Of a stretch of DNA of 64,000 nucleotides, positions 52,382 to 61,143 are shown piece by piece. How positions within the stretch are numbered: position 1 is the first letter of the stretch; every line of letters begins with the position of its first letter. The notes beneath the pieces were generated by a model, which saw only the letters and a program-made list of their open reading frames with translations, was not told where the DNA came from and did not search any database. The DNA comes from CAYUYV01 sp050331455 (GTDB taxonomy: Bacteria > Pseudomonadota > Alphaproteobacteria > JAJFIK01): NCBI GenBank assembly GCA_050331455.1, contig JBHJGV010000003.1:1-64000 (forward strand), read 5' to 3'. Both the position numbers and the translations under genes were made by a program.

Positions 52382-52876
52382 ATGCATTTCGTGCAGTACC
52401 GTCCCCAGCCCCCCTTCGCCGGCCGGCGACCCGCCAGTCCCTTCGACAGCCTGGCGACCTTTCCGTCGGGCTGTCTGGTCACGCTCGGCGCCTTGACTGT
52501 GGTGGGCGCCGTCGTGGCGCTCGCGGTCCTTGCCGTGATGGTTCCGGGCTATCGCTCAAGCGCGTCCTATCGGGAGGCGATGGCCCGGATCAACGAGGAT
52601 CCTCGGGCGACAGAACTCCTGGGCGAGCCGATCCGCGAGACGGCGCTGGTGGCGTTCGAGTCCGACTGGGGCGAGCGCGGCGTGGAGCGGAAATTCATCC
52701 TTGAGGTGGCTGGCCCGATGGGGAACGGCCGCCTTGCCGCCGAAGCCCGTGAGACCGGCGGCGGCGTCCAGATCACCGGGTGGACCCTGACCTTGGATCG
52801 GGAGGGCCTGCCGAGGGAGACCGGACGCAACGCCAGCGGCGGCAGCGCCTTGCCCCGCAAGCAGCGCCCTTTCTGA
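52382..52876 (+). CDS. Coa1-like membrane protein
   Basis: A 164-residue protein with one membrane helix (about 33-55, VTLGALTVVGAVVALAVLAVMV) followed by a domain with SASYREAMARINEDPRATELLGEPI, and a Gly-rich ending GPMGNGRLAAEARE then WTLTLD, matching the Coa1/Tim21-like fold often annotated as cytochrome c oxidase assembly factor 1 family. Such bacterial members are of unknown role. Lies 48 nt after the crotonase gene. Confidence 0.7.
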   Translation: MHFVQYRPQPPFAGRRPASPFDSLATFPSGCLVTLGALTVVGAVVALAVLAVMVPGYRSSASYREAMARINEDPRATELLGEPIRETALVAFESDWGERGVERKFILEVAGPMGNGRLAAEARETGGGVQITGWTLTLDREGLPRETGRNASGGSALPRKQRPF

Positions 52877-53101
52877 CCGGCCGGCGGAGCCGCAGCATTC
52901 TCGAACCACCGGCGAGAAAGGCAAAAGTGACGCTTCGGGTGATCCAGGCCCTGTTGATCCTGCCGGCGTTCCAATTGCCGATCGGCGGCTGGACCGACGC
53001 CACCTGTCCCCATTTCATGCCCCGCCATGACATCGTCTTCGGAACGTCTTGGCAGTCTGATTGAAGGTCACCTGTCTTGCGGCCCGCAACCGGGTCGATG
53101 A

Positions 53102-53129
53102 GAAAACCGCCCCGGCCGGAGCGGTTTTC
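53102..53129. terminator. Bidirectional intrinsic terminator
   Basis: A 9-bp stem GAAAACCGC / GCGGTTTTC with a GC-rich 10-nt loop. T-runs flank both ends of the stem, so it can terminate the Coa1-like gene (plus) and the RTX gene (minus), whose 3' ends face each other here. Confidence 0.8.
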
Positions 53130-53164
53130 GTCGATCTTGTCCCGGAACGATCCGGAGCACCGGA

Positions 53165-55258
53165 TCAGATCAGGGCGAAATTGTCCGCCGAATAGGTCGT
53201 CAGCAGATCGATGCCGGCGTCGCCTTCCTGGTCTTCAAGATTGGCGAGCACGCTGAACGCGCCGCCCTCGGCCAGATCGTCGCTGAAAACGAGCCGGTTA
53301 ATGCCCAGGGTTTCGTTGTGGTAGATGAAGAAGCCCCGGTCGGCGGTCACATGGTCGTTGTCCGCAATCGCGCCGGCCGCTGCGCGGGCATTGGCGAAAC
53401 TGTCCTGGAGCACGATCACATTGGCGTCGCCCGTCAGCGCGTCGGAGGTGGCCGACGTGAAGCTCAGGGTGCTGACGCCAAAGTCATCGCCATCAAAGCC
53501 GAACGTGTCGGCATCGGTGTCGAAGTCCCGGGCGACATCCGGCCGGTTCACGCCGGGGATGGCCGTCGGTGTCGGTCCGGAGGCCTCGACCCCGTTGAAG
53601 GGGTCACCGATAAAGGCGAACAGGTCTGCCCCGTCGCCGGCGATCAGGACGTCCTGGCCGGCACCGCCGAACAGCAGGTCGTTGCCGTCTCCACCGATCA
53701 GGGTGTCGTCCCCGTCGCCGCCGGTGATGGTGTCGTCGCCGCCGCGGCCGTTCAGGCGGTTGTCTTCCTCATTACCCTGAATGAAGTCGCTGAAATTGCC
53801 GCCATTCAGGTCTTCGATGGACACCAGCATGTTGTGGTCCGTACCCACCTGCACCACGCCGGAGACGAGATCGGCGACGATCCCTGTGGTGGCCTGGTTA
53901 AAGAGGGCGAGATCGGTGCCGTCGCCGCCGTCATAGATGTCATTGCCGGCAAAGGCGTGGAAGACATCGTCGCCATCGAGACCGGCCAGGACATTGTCCT
54001 CGGCATTGCCGAACAGGCGGTCGTCGAAGGCGGTGCCGAAAACGTTCTCCACATCGATCAGGTCGGCCTCGAAGGTGATCTCGCCGCCGCCGACGGATTC
54101 GATATTCCGGATAAAGCCATCCTGGCCGAGGCCCGGCGCGGCGATGCCGGCAAAGTCCTGGTCAAGATCGACAAAGACGCCTTCGGAGAAACCGGACAGG
54201 TCGACAGTGTCGCCGGTGGCGAGATCCGCCATGCCCGTTTCGGCATTGGTGTCCTCACCGCCGTCGAAGACTTCAGCCGTGTCGATGGAGTTGACGACGA
54301 GACGGTCCTCGCCTCGGTCGCCGCGCAGATTGTCGTTGCCGGCGCCGCCGATCAGGATGTCGTTGCCCTGACGCCCACGGATGAAGTCGTCACCGTCCCC
54401 GCCATTCAGGCGATTGTCGCCGTCATCGCCGCGGATGCGGTCATCGAAATCGCTGCCGTTCAGGTTTTCGATATCGATGAGGGTGTTGGTGTCTTCGCCC
54501 ACTTCGGCGACGCCGTCTTCAAGGTCGGCGACGATGCGCTGGACGGAGCCATTGAACCGGGCGAGGTCGGTGCCCTCACCGCCGTCCAGCGTATCGTTGC
54601 CGGCGCCGCCGCCGAGCCGGTCATTGCCGCCCAGTCCGACCAGGAGATCATTGCCGTTGCCGCCCCGCAGGTCGTTGGACCGGTCGTTGCCGGTGATATC
54701 GTCGTCGAAGTCGGTGCCCACGACGCGCTCAAGACCGCGAAGGGTGGCGTCGAAGGCGGCTTCGCCGCCGGCCAGGGAGCCGGTATCGCGAACAAATCCG
54801 TCCACGAATGTCGTAAGGCCCTCTTCGGTTTCCGTGACACGGTTCAGGACGACCAGGGCGGCCTGCATCAGGCCGGACAGATCCAACGTGTCGATGCCAG
54901 CGCCGCCATTGAAGACTTCGCCCGTCGCAATGGTCGTGGCGACAAGACGGTCGCGGCCGAGCCCGCCGAAGAGGAAATCGACCCCCGCACCGCCATTGAG
55001 AACATCATTGCCCGTGCCGCCGAACAGCACGTCGAGCCCGGTCCCGCCGCGCAGGATGTCATCGCCCGCATTGCCGCGCAGCACGTCAGAGCCCGCATTG
55101 CCGACAAGCGTGTCGCCGCCGCGACCGCCGTCGACCACATCGTCCCCGTCGCCGCCGGCCAAGCTGTCATTCCCGCCGAGGCCAATGATGATGTCGTCTC
55201 CCTCGCCGCCGAAAATCGTGTCGTCGTCGGATCCACCGATAAGAAGCTCGGATGTCAT
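53165..55258 (-). CDS. RTX calcium-binding repeat protein
   Basis: A 697-residue protein of tandem glycine-aspartate nonapeptides (GGxGxDxhx pattern), many copies from residue about 5 to 580, in three to four groups separated by beta-rich spacers (for example ATGEVFNGGAGIDTLDLSG and DLASGDTVDLSG-like blocks). These bind calcium and form parallel beta-rolls. It has a C-terminal block (LGINRLVFSDDLAEGGAFSVLANLE) typical of the end of type I-secreted RTX proteins, and no N-terminal signal. No enzymatic domain is seen, so it may be a surface or S-layer-like protein. ATG 55258 with GGGAA 8 nt upstream is preferred over ATG 55273. Confidence 0.92.
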   Translation of the reverse strand: MTSELLIGGSDDDTIFGGEGDDIIIGLGGNDSLAGGDGDDVVDGGRGGDTLVGNAGSDVLRGNAGDDILRGGTGLDVLFGGTGNDVLNGGAGVDFLFGGLGRDRLVATTIATGEVFNGGAGIDTLDLSGLMQAALVVLNRVTETEEGLTTFVDGFVRDTGSLAGGEAAFDATLRGLERVVGTDFDDDITGNDRSNDLRGGNGNDLLVGLGGNDRLGGGAGNDTLDGGEGTDLARFNGSVQRIVADLEDGVAEVGEDTNTLIDIENLNGSDFDDRIRGDDGDNRLNGGDGDDFIRGRQGNDILIGGAGNDNLRGDRGEDRLVVNSIDTAEVFDGGEDTNAETGMADLATGDTVDLSGFSEGVFVDLDQDFAGIAAPGLGQDGFIRNIESVGGGEITFEADLIDVENVFGTAFDDRLFGNAEDNVLAGLDGDDVFHAFAGNDIYDGGDGTDLALFNQATTGIVADLVSGVVQVGTDHNMLVSIEDLNGGNFSDFIQGNEEDNRLNGRGGDDTITGGDGDDTLIGGDGNDLLFGGAGQDVLIAGDGADLFAFIGDPFNGVEASGPTPTAIPGVNRPDVARDFDTDADTFGFDGDDFGVSTLSFTSATSDALTGDANVIVLQDSFANARAAAGAIADNDHVTADRGFFIYHNETLGINRLVFSDDLAEGGAFSVLANLEDQEGDAGIDLLTTYSADNFALI

Positions 55259-55596
55259 GACGTGCGTTCCCATATCTTAAAGTGTTGTGCGCCGAAAACT
55301 CAGTGGGCCGCGGACCTGTGGCGCATGATTGAAAGAAAAATCCGTCGGCCTGGCTGCACATATAGCCCAGAGGTAACACTTCTGGGTGGCGTTTATTCGC
55401 TGTATTACCTGTTTTTTAATCGTAGGGTGGTGCTTGATCCGGAGCATGTCCCTCGATTAAGTCTGCCCCGCCATGGGCTTGAACGATGCCAGTTGGCTCG
55501 CCGGTCCCGCTTGGACGCACCGGAGCTATCCGTGTCCGTGGCGAAACGGGGACGAGGCAAGCCCGGGATGGAATGCTGCCTTTGCGACGAGGGCCA
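55259..55596. other. Divergent promoter region between RTX and sigma factor genes
   Basis: About 340 bp, more AT-rich than its surroundings around 55320-55440. It contains a small hairpin CCCAGA / TCTGGG (55366-55386) and a T-rich stretch near 55412. Both genes' promoters must be here. No gene is seen. Confidence 0.55.
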
Positions 55597-56127
55597 ATGA
55601 TTTCCGACGACCAAACACGCCAGACCGTGGGAGAGGGGCTCAAACCTCTCTTGCCCCAATTGTGGCGTTTCGCCCTGTCCCTGACGGGCGATCCTTCGCA
55701 GGCCGATGATTTGATGCAGGCGACGTGCGTGCGTGCCCTGGAACGGGCCCACCAGTTCGAACCGGGCACACGTCTTCACAGCTGGGCCTATTCGATCATG
55801 GTCTCGATCTGGCGCAATCAGATCCGCGCGGAACGTCTGCGCCGCCCGAGCGGCGATATGGACGAGGCCGCCTTGCGCGGCAACGACACGCGCGGCGCGG
55901 TGGAGAGTTCGATTTTGGCCGGTCAGGTGTTGACTGCACTGAGTGATTTGCCGGACGCAATACGGGTGACGTTCACTTTGGTCTATATCGAAGGGCTAAC
56001 ATATCGTGAAGCGGCTGAGACCCTGGAGATTCCCTTGGGGACCGTCATGAGCCGTCTCGCCTCGGCCCGGAAGACACTGACCCGTCATTTGGGTGAGACC
56101 TCCGAGAGGAAGGAGGTCTCCCAATGA
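55597..56127 (+). CDS. ECF-type RNA polymerase sigma factor
   Basis: A 176-residue sigma-70 family protein with region 2 (about 15-85: FALSLTGDPSQADDLMQATCVRALERAHQFEPG then LHSWAYSIMVSIWRNQIRAERLR) and region 4 (about 112-165: LSDLPDAIRVTFTLVYIEGLTYREAAETLEIPLGTVMSRLASARKTL). Transcribed divergently from the RTX gene and overlapping its anti-sigma gene by the ATGA at 56124-56127, the usual sign of a coupled pair. Confidence 0.95.
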   Translation: MISDDQTRQTVGEGLKPLLPQLWRFALSLTGDPSQADDLMQATCVRALERAHQFEPGTRLHSWAYSIMVSIWRNQIRAERLRRPSGDMDEAALRGNDTRGAVESSILAGQVLTALSDLPDAIRVTFTLVYIEGLTYREAAETLEIPLGTVMSRLASARKTLTRHLGETSERKEVSQ

Positions 56128-57629
56128 CGGATTTCGAAACCCGGCGTCGTATCCCTGAGGAAACGCTGGTGGCGTATCTCGACGGAAAACTGTCCGAAGA
56201 CGAACGGGCCGAGATCGATGCGGCCCTGGAGGGCGACGAAGACCTCGCCGCGCGGATTGCCGACCTCGATGCCGGCATGAAAGCCATGGTCGCTGGCCTG
56301 CGCGATCTCGACCGCATGATCCCGCCCGCAACCGATCTTGAGGCCCGGCTCGACGCGGCTTTCGCCAAGGTCGGCGGCGCGAGACGTGCGGTCGCGGATC
56401 CGTTTGCGGAGCCCTCGGCGCCGGGCGATGTGCCGCAGGAGCAACGAGCGGCGCCTTTCGACGCCTCCACGAGCGCGGACCCTTCTTCGACCATCACGGG
56501 GGCGGCCTCCGAGCGGACGCCCTCGCCTGAGCAGGAGGACGGCGGATCGTTTTCAGACCGGCGAGACGCGTTTTCCGACCAGCCCGGCTCCGACCAGCCC
56601 GGCCGCCCGGTGACCCTGTCGGCGCCGCCCGTTGACCGCCGCTCCGAGGATGTCCCATCCGCGGATTTCGGGCCCGTGGGTCGGGAGCCTTTGACGGTCG
56701 GGCCTGCCGACGGCCGTGTTGAAGATGTCGATCCACCGGTGTCCTCTTGGGATAACGAAGGCGAGGGCGCCGAGGCGGTTCCGGATACCGGGTCACCTGC
56801 CGAGCCGACCCCGTTCCGCGGTGTGTTCGGTGAGGATGCGCAAGGCGCGCGCCCGACCGTCATGCCGCGCATGCGGGAGCTCGAAGAGCCGGTTTCGGGG
56901 CTCGCCGCGGCCCGGGACGAAGAGGAGACGCCGCCGGCCCGGCCGAAAGCGATGCGCCGGCGCGGATCCTCCATGCCGCCCATGGCATTGCTAGCCGCCA
57001 GCGTTGTCATGGCATTTGCGCTTGGCGTGTTCATCCATGCCCTGACCAAGCCTTTTTTTGCACCCGGTGGTCCGGTCACGGCCGATATGCGTCAGATAAC
57101 GCCCGACCCCGCCGATCCGGAGGGGCAGGGCACTGACCCAACGGAGCCGGCCCCCGGACCCGCCCCAGGACCCGCCCCCGGACCCGCCCCAGGACCCGCC
57201 AAGCGCGGCTGGAAAAAAGCGGTCGCGGATTATGCCGTGCTTTATAATCGCGCCAGCGTCTCCAACACGACGCCGGATCCCTTGCGCCTCGTGCGGGACC
57301 TTGCCCATGTGGAAGAGGGGCTCGGCGTGAGCCTGCCCCTGGATGCGCTCCAGGCGGACGGCTTCGACCTTCTGGGGGCGGAGCTTCTGACCTTTGGCGG
57401 CAATCCCCTTGCCAAGGTCACCTATCGGGGACCCGACGGGACGCCCATCCTGTTCTGCGTCATCCGCAGCGCGAAGGCTGCCGAGACCAAGGGCCCGGCC
57501 AGCGGATCGATCGACGGTCTCAGCACCGTGGCCTGGGACAAGGAGGGCTATGGCTATATCGTGATCGGTGAGGTGGCGGCGAACACCGTCATGGAGTTGG
57601 CCGACGCCCTGCTGCCCCGGTTCTTCTGA
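56124..57629 (+). CDS. Anti-sigma factor-like membrane protein
   Basis: 501 residues. The N-terminal ~90 residues (ETLVAYLDGKLSEDERAEIDAALEGD) fit an anti-sigma domain, but without the HxxxCxxC zinc motif. A long disordered Pro/Ser/Asp-rich region follows, then one membrane helix (about 287-307), an Ala-Pro-Gly-Pro repeat linker, and a folded domain (about 360-501, with AVLYNRASVS, LGVSLPLDALQADGFDLLGAELLTFGG) on the far side, as in several alphaproteobacterial anti-sigma proteins. It would hold the sigma factor at the membrane until an envelope signal releases it. A 24-nt direct repeat (57150-57197) encodes part of the linker. Confidence 0.87.
   Translation: MTDFETRRRIPEETLVAYLDGKLSEDERAEIDAALEGDEDLAARIADLDAGMKAMVAGLRDLDRMIPPATDLEARLDAAFAKVGGARRAVADPFAEPSAPGDVPQEQRAAPFDASTSADPSSTITGAASERTPSPEQEDGGSFSDRRDAFSDQPGSDQPGRPVTLSAPPVDRRSEDVPSADFGPVGREPLTVGPADGRVEDVDPPVSSWDNEGEGAEAVPDTGSPAEPTPFRGVFGEDAQGARPTVMPRMRELEEPVSGLAAARDEEETPPARPKAMRRRGSSMPPMALLAASVVMAFALGVFIHALTKPFFAPGGPVTADMRQITPDPADPEGQGTDPTEPAPGPAPGPAPGPAPGPAKRGWKKAVADYAVLYNRASVSNTTPDPLRLVRDLAHVEEGLGVSLPLDALQADGFDLLGAELLTFGGNPLAKVTYRGPDGTPILFCVIRSAKAAETKGPASGSIDGLSTVAWDKEGYGYIVIGEVAANTVMELADALLPRFF
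57150..57197 (+). repeat. 24-bp tandem direct repeat in the anti-sigma gene
   Basis: Two identical 24-nt units (57150-57173, 57174-57197), each made of two near-identical 12-nt halves, encode Ala-Pro-Gly-Pro repeats between membrane helix and outer domain. Changes in copy number would keep the frame and change spacer length. Confidence 0.85.
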
Positions 57630-57722
57630 CCCGGGGCGGCGCCCTTGCGCCGGCGCGCCGCGCGGCGGGGGCTTTCCCATGACGCCGGCCCATGACGCCG
57701 GGGGGTGAGGGGCCCGAACGGA

Positions 57723-58340
57723 ATGACCTTTGATGGGGACACCGGCCCGTCCAACCGCACGTCGGACCTGATCCACGCCTTCGCCTATGGCAGCGACGCG
57801 GATCCCGTGACGCTGCATGCGGTGGCCGCCAGCCTGCGGGGGCAGGTCCTGGGATTTGCCCTGCTCGTCTTCGCGCTGCCCTGCTGCCTGCCCATGCCGC
57901 CGGGCTATCCCACCGTGGCCGGCGTGATCATCATTCTGCTGGCCTTTCACCTGATCGGCGGCGTGGAAACCCTCTGGCTGCCCCGCTGGCTTGCCCGGCG
58001 CACCGTCTCGCAGCAGGCCATGCGCCGCCTTGCGGATCGGGTGACCCCCACCATTCGCCAGGTGGAGCGCATCTGCCGGCCGCGCCTTTTGTTTCTGACC
58101 GGGCGGGTGTTCAAGATCCTGATCGGGGCCGTTGTGCTGGTCATGGGTGCCATTCTGGTTTTGCCCATTCCCTTTCTCGGCAATCTGCCCCCCGGGTTCG
58201 CCGCGGCTGTGATCGGCCTTGCCCTGACCACCCGGGACGGCATCGCCCTCCTGATCGGACTTGCGCTGGCCGCTTTTGCCGCTGCTTTCACCTCGACCAT
58301 GGCCTGGGCCGCTGTCGTGGGGCTGCGTCACGCACTGTGA
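57723..58340 (+). CDS. ExoD-family exopolysaccharide synthesis membrane protein
   Basis: A 205-residue protein with several hydrophobic segments; LGFALLVFALPCCLPMPPGYPTVAG, LWLPRWLARRTVS, LPIPFLGNLPPGFAAAVIGLAL are the ExoD-family signatures. ExoD affects exopolysaccharide production and alkali tolerance in Rhizobium. The start at ATG 57723 fits best. It lies 93 nt after the anti-sigma gene. Confidence 0.88.
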   Translation: MTFDGDTGPSNRTSDLIHAFAYGSDADPVTLHAVAASLRGQVLGFALLVFALPCCLPMPPGYPTVAGVIIILLAFHLIGGVETLWLPRWLARRTVSQQAMRRLADRVTPTIRQVERICRPRLLFLTGRVFKILIGAVVLVMGAILVLPIPFLGNLPPGFAAAVIGLALTTRDGIALLIGLALAAFAAAFTSTMAWAAVVGLRHAL

Positions 58341-58458
58341 CCGGCAATCCGGGCCGGGCTTGGCACGGGTCGGCAGGCATCGCATGCTTGAGCACGCGTT
58401 GATGGGGTTTGACCTGGGCCCACCTTCCCGGGTCCAGGGCGGAGCAGGAGGGTTCGGC

Positions 58459-60216
58459 ATGGTGCGCAAGGCATGGCTTGGCGCTTTTACGGTGCTTTGT
58501 TTGGCCATCGGGGCTGTTTTCGGGGGCGCCGGCGAGGCGACGGGCGAGGCCCTGGCGGCCGGGCCTTTGGACATTGCCGTGGGGATCGCGGACGGTCTCC
58601 AGGACGGCCCGGTGGACGGGCGTGTGATCGTCATCCTGGCCACAAGCGATGAGGCCGAGCCGCGCTTCCAGACCTCCTGGCGCTACACGGGGCCGCAGAT
58701 CTTCGGGGTCGGGGTCGGTGGGTTCAAAACGGGTGACAAGGCGGTCGTCACGACAAAGACCTTCGGATTTCCCACGGCCTCCCTCGCGGATCTTCCCGCC
58801 GGGGACTATGTGGTCCAGGCCGTGCTGCACAAATACGAGACCTTCACCCTCGGCAATGGCAAAACGGTCAAGCTGCCCATGAACCGGGGCGCGGGGCAGA
58901 ACTGGCGCCGTGCCCCGGGTAACCTGTTCAGCACGCCGAAGACCGTGACCTATGATCCGGCCAAGGGTGGCCGGCTCGATATCGTGCTCGACCAGGTGAA
59001 CCCGCCCATCGAAGCGCCGGCCGACACGACATATGTCCGTCATATCCGCATGAAGAGCGATCTGCTCAGTGCCTTTTGGGGGCGGGACATTTATCTCGGG
59101 GCCCATGTCCTGGTGCCCAAAGGCTTCGATGTCCGCAAAGACGCCCGCTATCCTCTGGCCATTTTTCACGGCCATTTTCCGGCCGATTTCGACGGCTTCC
59201 GCACCGAGCCGCCGGCGGAAGACCTGGAATGCCGGGACAGCGAACGCTTTCAGGTCGCGTGCTACAACCGCATCCAGCAGCAGGAAGCCTATGATTTTTA
59301 TAAAAAATGGAGTGGCCCTGATTTTCCGCGTATGCTGATCGTCAAGATCCAGCACGCCAATCCCTATTATGACGATTCCTATGCGGTGAATTCCGCCAAT
59401 CTCGGGCCCTATGGCGACGCCATCACGAAGGAGCTCGTGCCTTTCATTGAAAAACAGTTCCGGGGCATCGGCGAGCCCTGGGCCCGTTTCCTCTATGGCG
59501 GCTCCACGGGGGGATGGGAGGCCATGGCGGCCCAGGTGTTCTATCCGGACGATTACAATGGCGCCTTTATCGCCTGTCCGGACCCGATCGATTTTCGCGC
59601 CTATACCCTCGTGAATATCTATGAGGACAAGAATGCCTATTACATGGATGGGCCTTTCAAGCGTTTTCACCGGGTCGGGCACCGGGACTATCTGGGGCAG
59701 GTCCGCTCCACCCTGGAGATGATGAATCACTACGAACTCGTTCTGGGTACGAAGAACCGTTCGGGCGACCAGTGGGACATCTGGGAGGCGGTCTATTCCC
59801 CCATGGGCGAGGACGGCTATCCCAAGCGCCTGTGGAACAAGCGCACCGGCGAGATCGATCCTGCGGTGGCGGCCCATTGGCGCGAGAACTACGACCTGCG
59901 CCACATCCTGGAGCGAGACTGGCAGACTCTGGGGCCAAAGCTCCAGGGTAAGCTTCATATCTATGTGGGGGATATGGACAATTACTATCTGAACAATGCG
60001 GTCTACCTGACTGAGGCTTTTCTTGAACAGGCCGACCCGCCCTACAAGGGCGAGGTCCTCTATGGCGACCGCGCCGAGCACTGCTGGAACGGGGATTTTG
60101 AGAACCCCAACCACATCTCTCGCCTGCGCTACAACACGCAATATCTGCCGAAGATCCTGAAGCGGATCGAAGAAACGGCACCGAAGGGGGCGGACCTGAC
60201 AAGCTGGCGGTATTGA
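58459..60216 (+). CDS. Secreted putative esterase
   Basis: 585 residues with an N-terminal signal peptide (WLGAFTVLCLAIGAVFGGAG, cleavage near residue 33). An N-terminal beta-rich domain (about 40-190) precedes an alpha/beta-hydrolase/esterase D-like domain: YPLAIFHGHFP, the nucleophile elbow LYGGSTGGWEA (GxSxG), ACPDPIDF, and AEHCWNG with the probable catalytic His near the C-terminus. Probably periplasmic or extracellular. ATG 58459 is chosen because GGAGGG is 7 nt upstream. Confidence 0.85.
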   Translation: MVRKAWLGAFTVLCLAIGAVFGGAGEATGEALAAGPLDIAVGIADGLQDGPVDGRVIVILATSDEAEPRFQTSWRYTGPQIFGVGVGGFKTGDKAVVTTKTFGFPTASLADLPAGDYVVQAVLHKYETFTLGNGKTVKLPMNRGAGQNWRRAPGNLFSTPKTVTYDPAKGGRLDIVLDQVNPPIEAPADTTYVRHIRMKSDLLSAFWGRDIYLGAHVLVPKGFDVRKDARYPLAIFHGHFPADFDGFRTEPPAEDLECRDSERFQVACYNRIQQQEAYDFYKKWSGPDFPRMLIVKIQHANPYYDDSYAVNSANLGPYGDAITKELVPFIEKQFRGIGEPWARFLYGGSTGGWEAMAAQVFYPDDYNGAFIACPDPIDFRAYTLVNIYEDKNAYYMDGPFKRFHRVGHRDYLGQVRSTLEMMNHYELVLGTKNRSGDQWDIWEAVYSPMGEDGYPKRLWNKRTGEIDPAVAAHWRENYDLRHILERDWQTLGPKLQGKLHIYVGDMDNYYLNNAVYLTEAFLEQADPPYKGEVLYGDRAEHCWNGDFENPNHISRLRYNTQYLPKILKRIEETAPKGADLTSWRY

Positions 60217-60233
60217 GCGGTTAGACAGATTGC

Positions 60234-60267
60234 TCCGTGCAGGGTGGGTCAAGACCCACCCTACGGA
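60234..60267. repeat. Long hairpin, REP-like or terminator
   Basis: A perfect 10-bp stem AGGGTGGGTC / GACCCACCCT with loop AA, extended by a 5-bp outer stem TCCGT / ACGGA across a 2-nt bulge. The GGGTGGGTC core is a pattern seen in dispersed palindromic repeats of many proteobacterial genomes. It lies between the esterase and nitroreductase genes and may also end transcription. Confidence 0.7.
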
Positions 60268-60301
60268 TGGTCTCCATTATTGATCCGGAGAGGGATGATC
60301 T

Positions 60302-60979
60302 ATGCAGTATGACGAAGTAATCTGGGGACGGCGCAGCATCAGAGGCTACAAGCCCGATCCGGTGCCCAAGGCGCTGATCCGTCAGGTGATTGAGATGGCG
60401 ATGCGCGCGCCGTCCTCCTACAACACTCAGCCCTGGAATTTCTATGTGGTCTCTGGCGAGCCGCTGAACCGGATCCGCGCCGGCAACACGGAGCGCACCC
60501 TGGCCGGCGTGCCGGACAGCCGGGAATTTCGCGGCCATGGGGCCTATGAAGGGGATCATCGCCAGCGCCAGATCGAGGTTGCCAAACAGCTTTTCGGCGC
60601 CATGGGTATCGAGCGCCACGACAAGGGCGCGCGCCAGGACTGGGTCATGCGCGGCTTTCGCCAGTTCGACGCGCCGGTCTCCATTGTCGTGACCTATGAT
60701 CGGGTGATCCATGGCGGCGACATCGCGCCCTTCGATTGCGGCGCGGTCACGAATGCCCTCGTCAATGCAGCCTGGTCCCGGGGGCTGGGCTGCGTCATCA
60801 ACAGCCAGGGCATCATGCAGTCCCCGGTGGTGCGTGAGCACGCCAGCATCCCCGAGGACCAGGTCATCATGATCTGCGTGGCCATGGGCTGGCCGGACGA
60901 GACCTTCCCCGCCAATGCCGTTGTGCCCAACCGCAAACCGGTCGACGAGGCCGCCGTTTTTGTCGGCTTTGAGGACTGA
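60302..60979 (+). CDS. Nitroreductase family protein
   Basis: A 225-residue FMN-dependent oxidoreductase with RRSIRGYKPDPVPKALIRQV and MAMRAPSSYNTQPWNFYVV (FMN phosphate and ring contacts) and SRGLGCVINSQGIM near residue 160. Complete length for the family. The natural substrate is unknown; such genes sometimes accompany acyl-CoA and nitroalkane-related genes, as here. Confidence 0.92.
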   Translation: MQYDEVIWGRRSIRGYKPDPVPKALIRQVIEMAMRAPSSYNTQPWNFYVVSGEPLNRIRAGNTERTLAGVPDSREFRGHGAYEGDHRQRQIEVAKQLFGAMGIERHDKGARQDWVMRGFRQFDAPVSIVVTYDRVIHGGDIAPFDCGAVTNALVNAAWSRGLGCVINSQGIMQSPVVREHASIPEDQVIMICVAMGWPDETFPANAVVPNRKPVDEAAVFVGFED

Positions 60980-61143
60980 TCCGGCAGGAGGCCCCCTGGG
61001 TGCCTCGCCGGTCGCGGTGTTGCCGGCCCTGGCCCGGCCGCCGAGAGCGACCCTGCGACCTCGGGCCCCCTTGTGGCCTGCGCCCTTGACCCGCGCCGCT
61101 TTGTCGGCCGCAATAGTGAAAATCACGTCTTAGGGAGGCAGGC

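Noticed and set aside
53318..55600. A 760-codon plus-strand open frame opposite the RTX gene
   Set aside because: Long antisense frames arise from the repetitive GC-rich RTX codons; it has no ribosome site and no domain, while the minus strand has clear RTX repeats.
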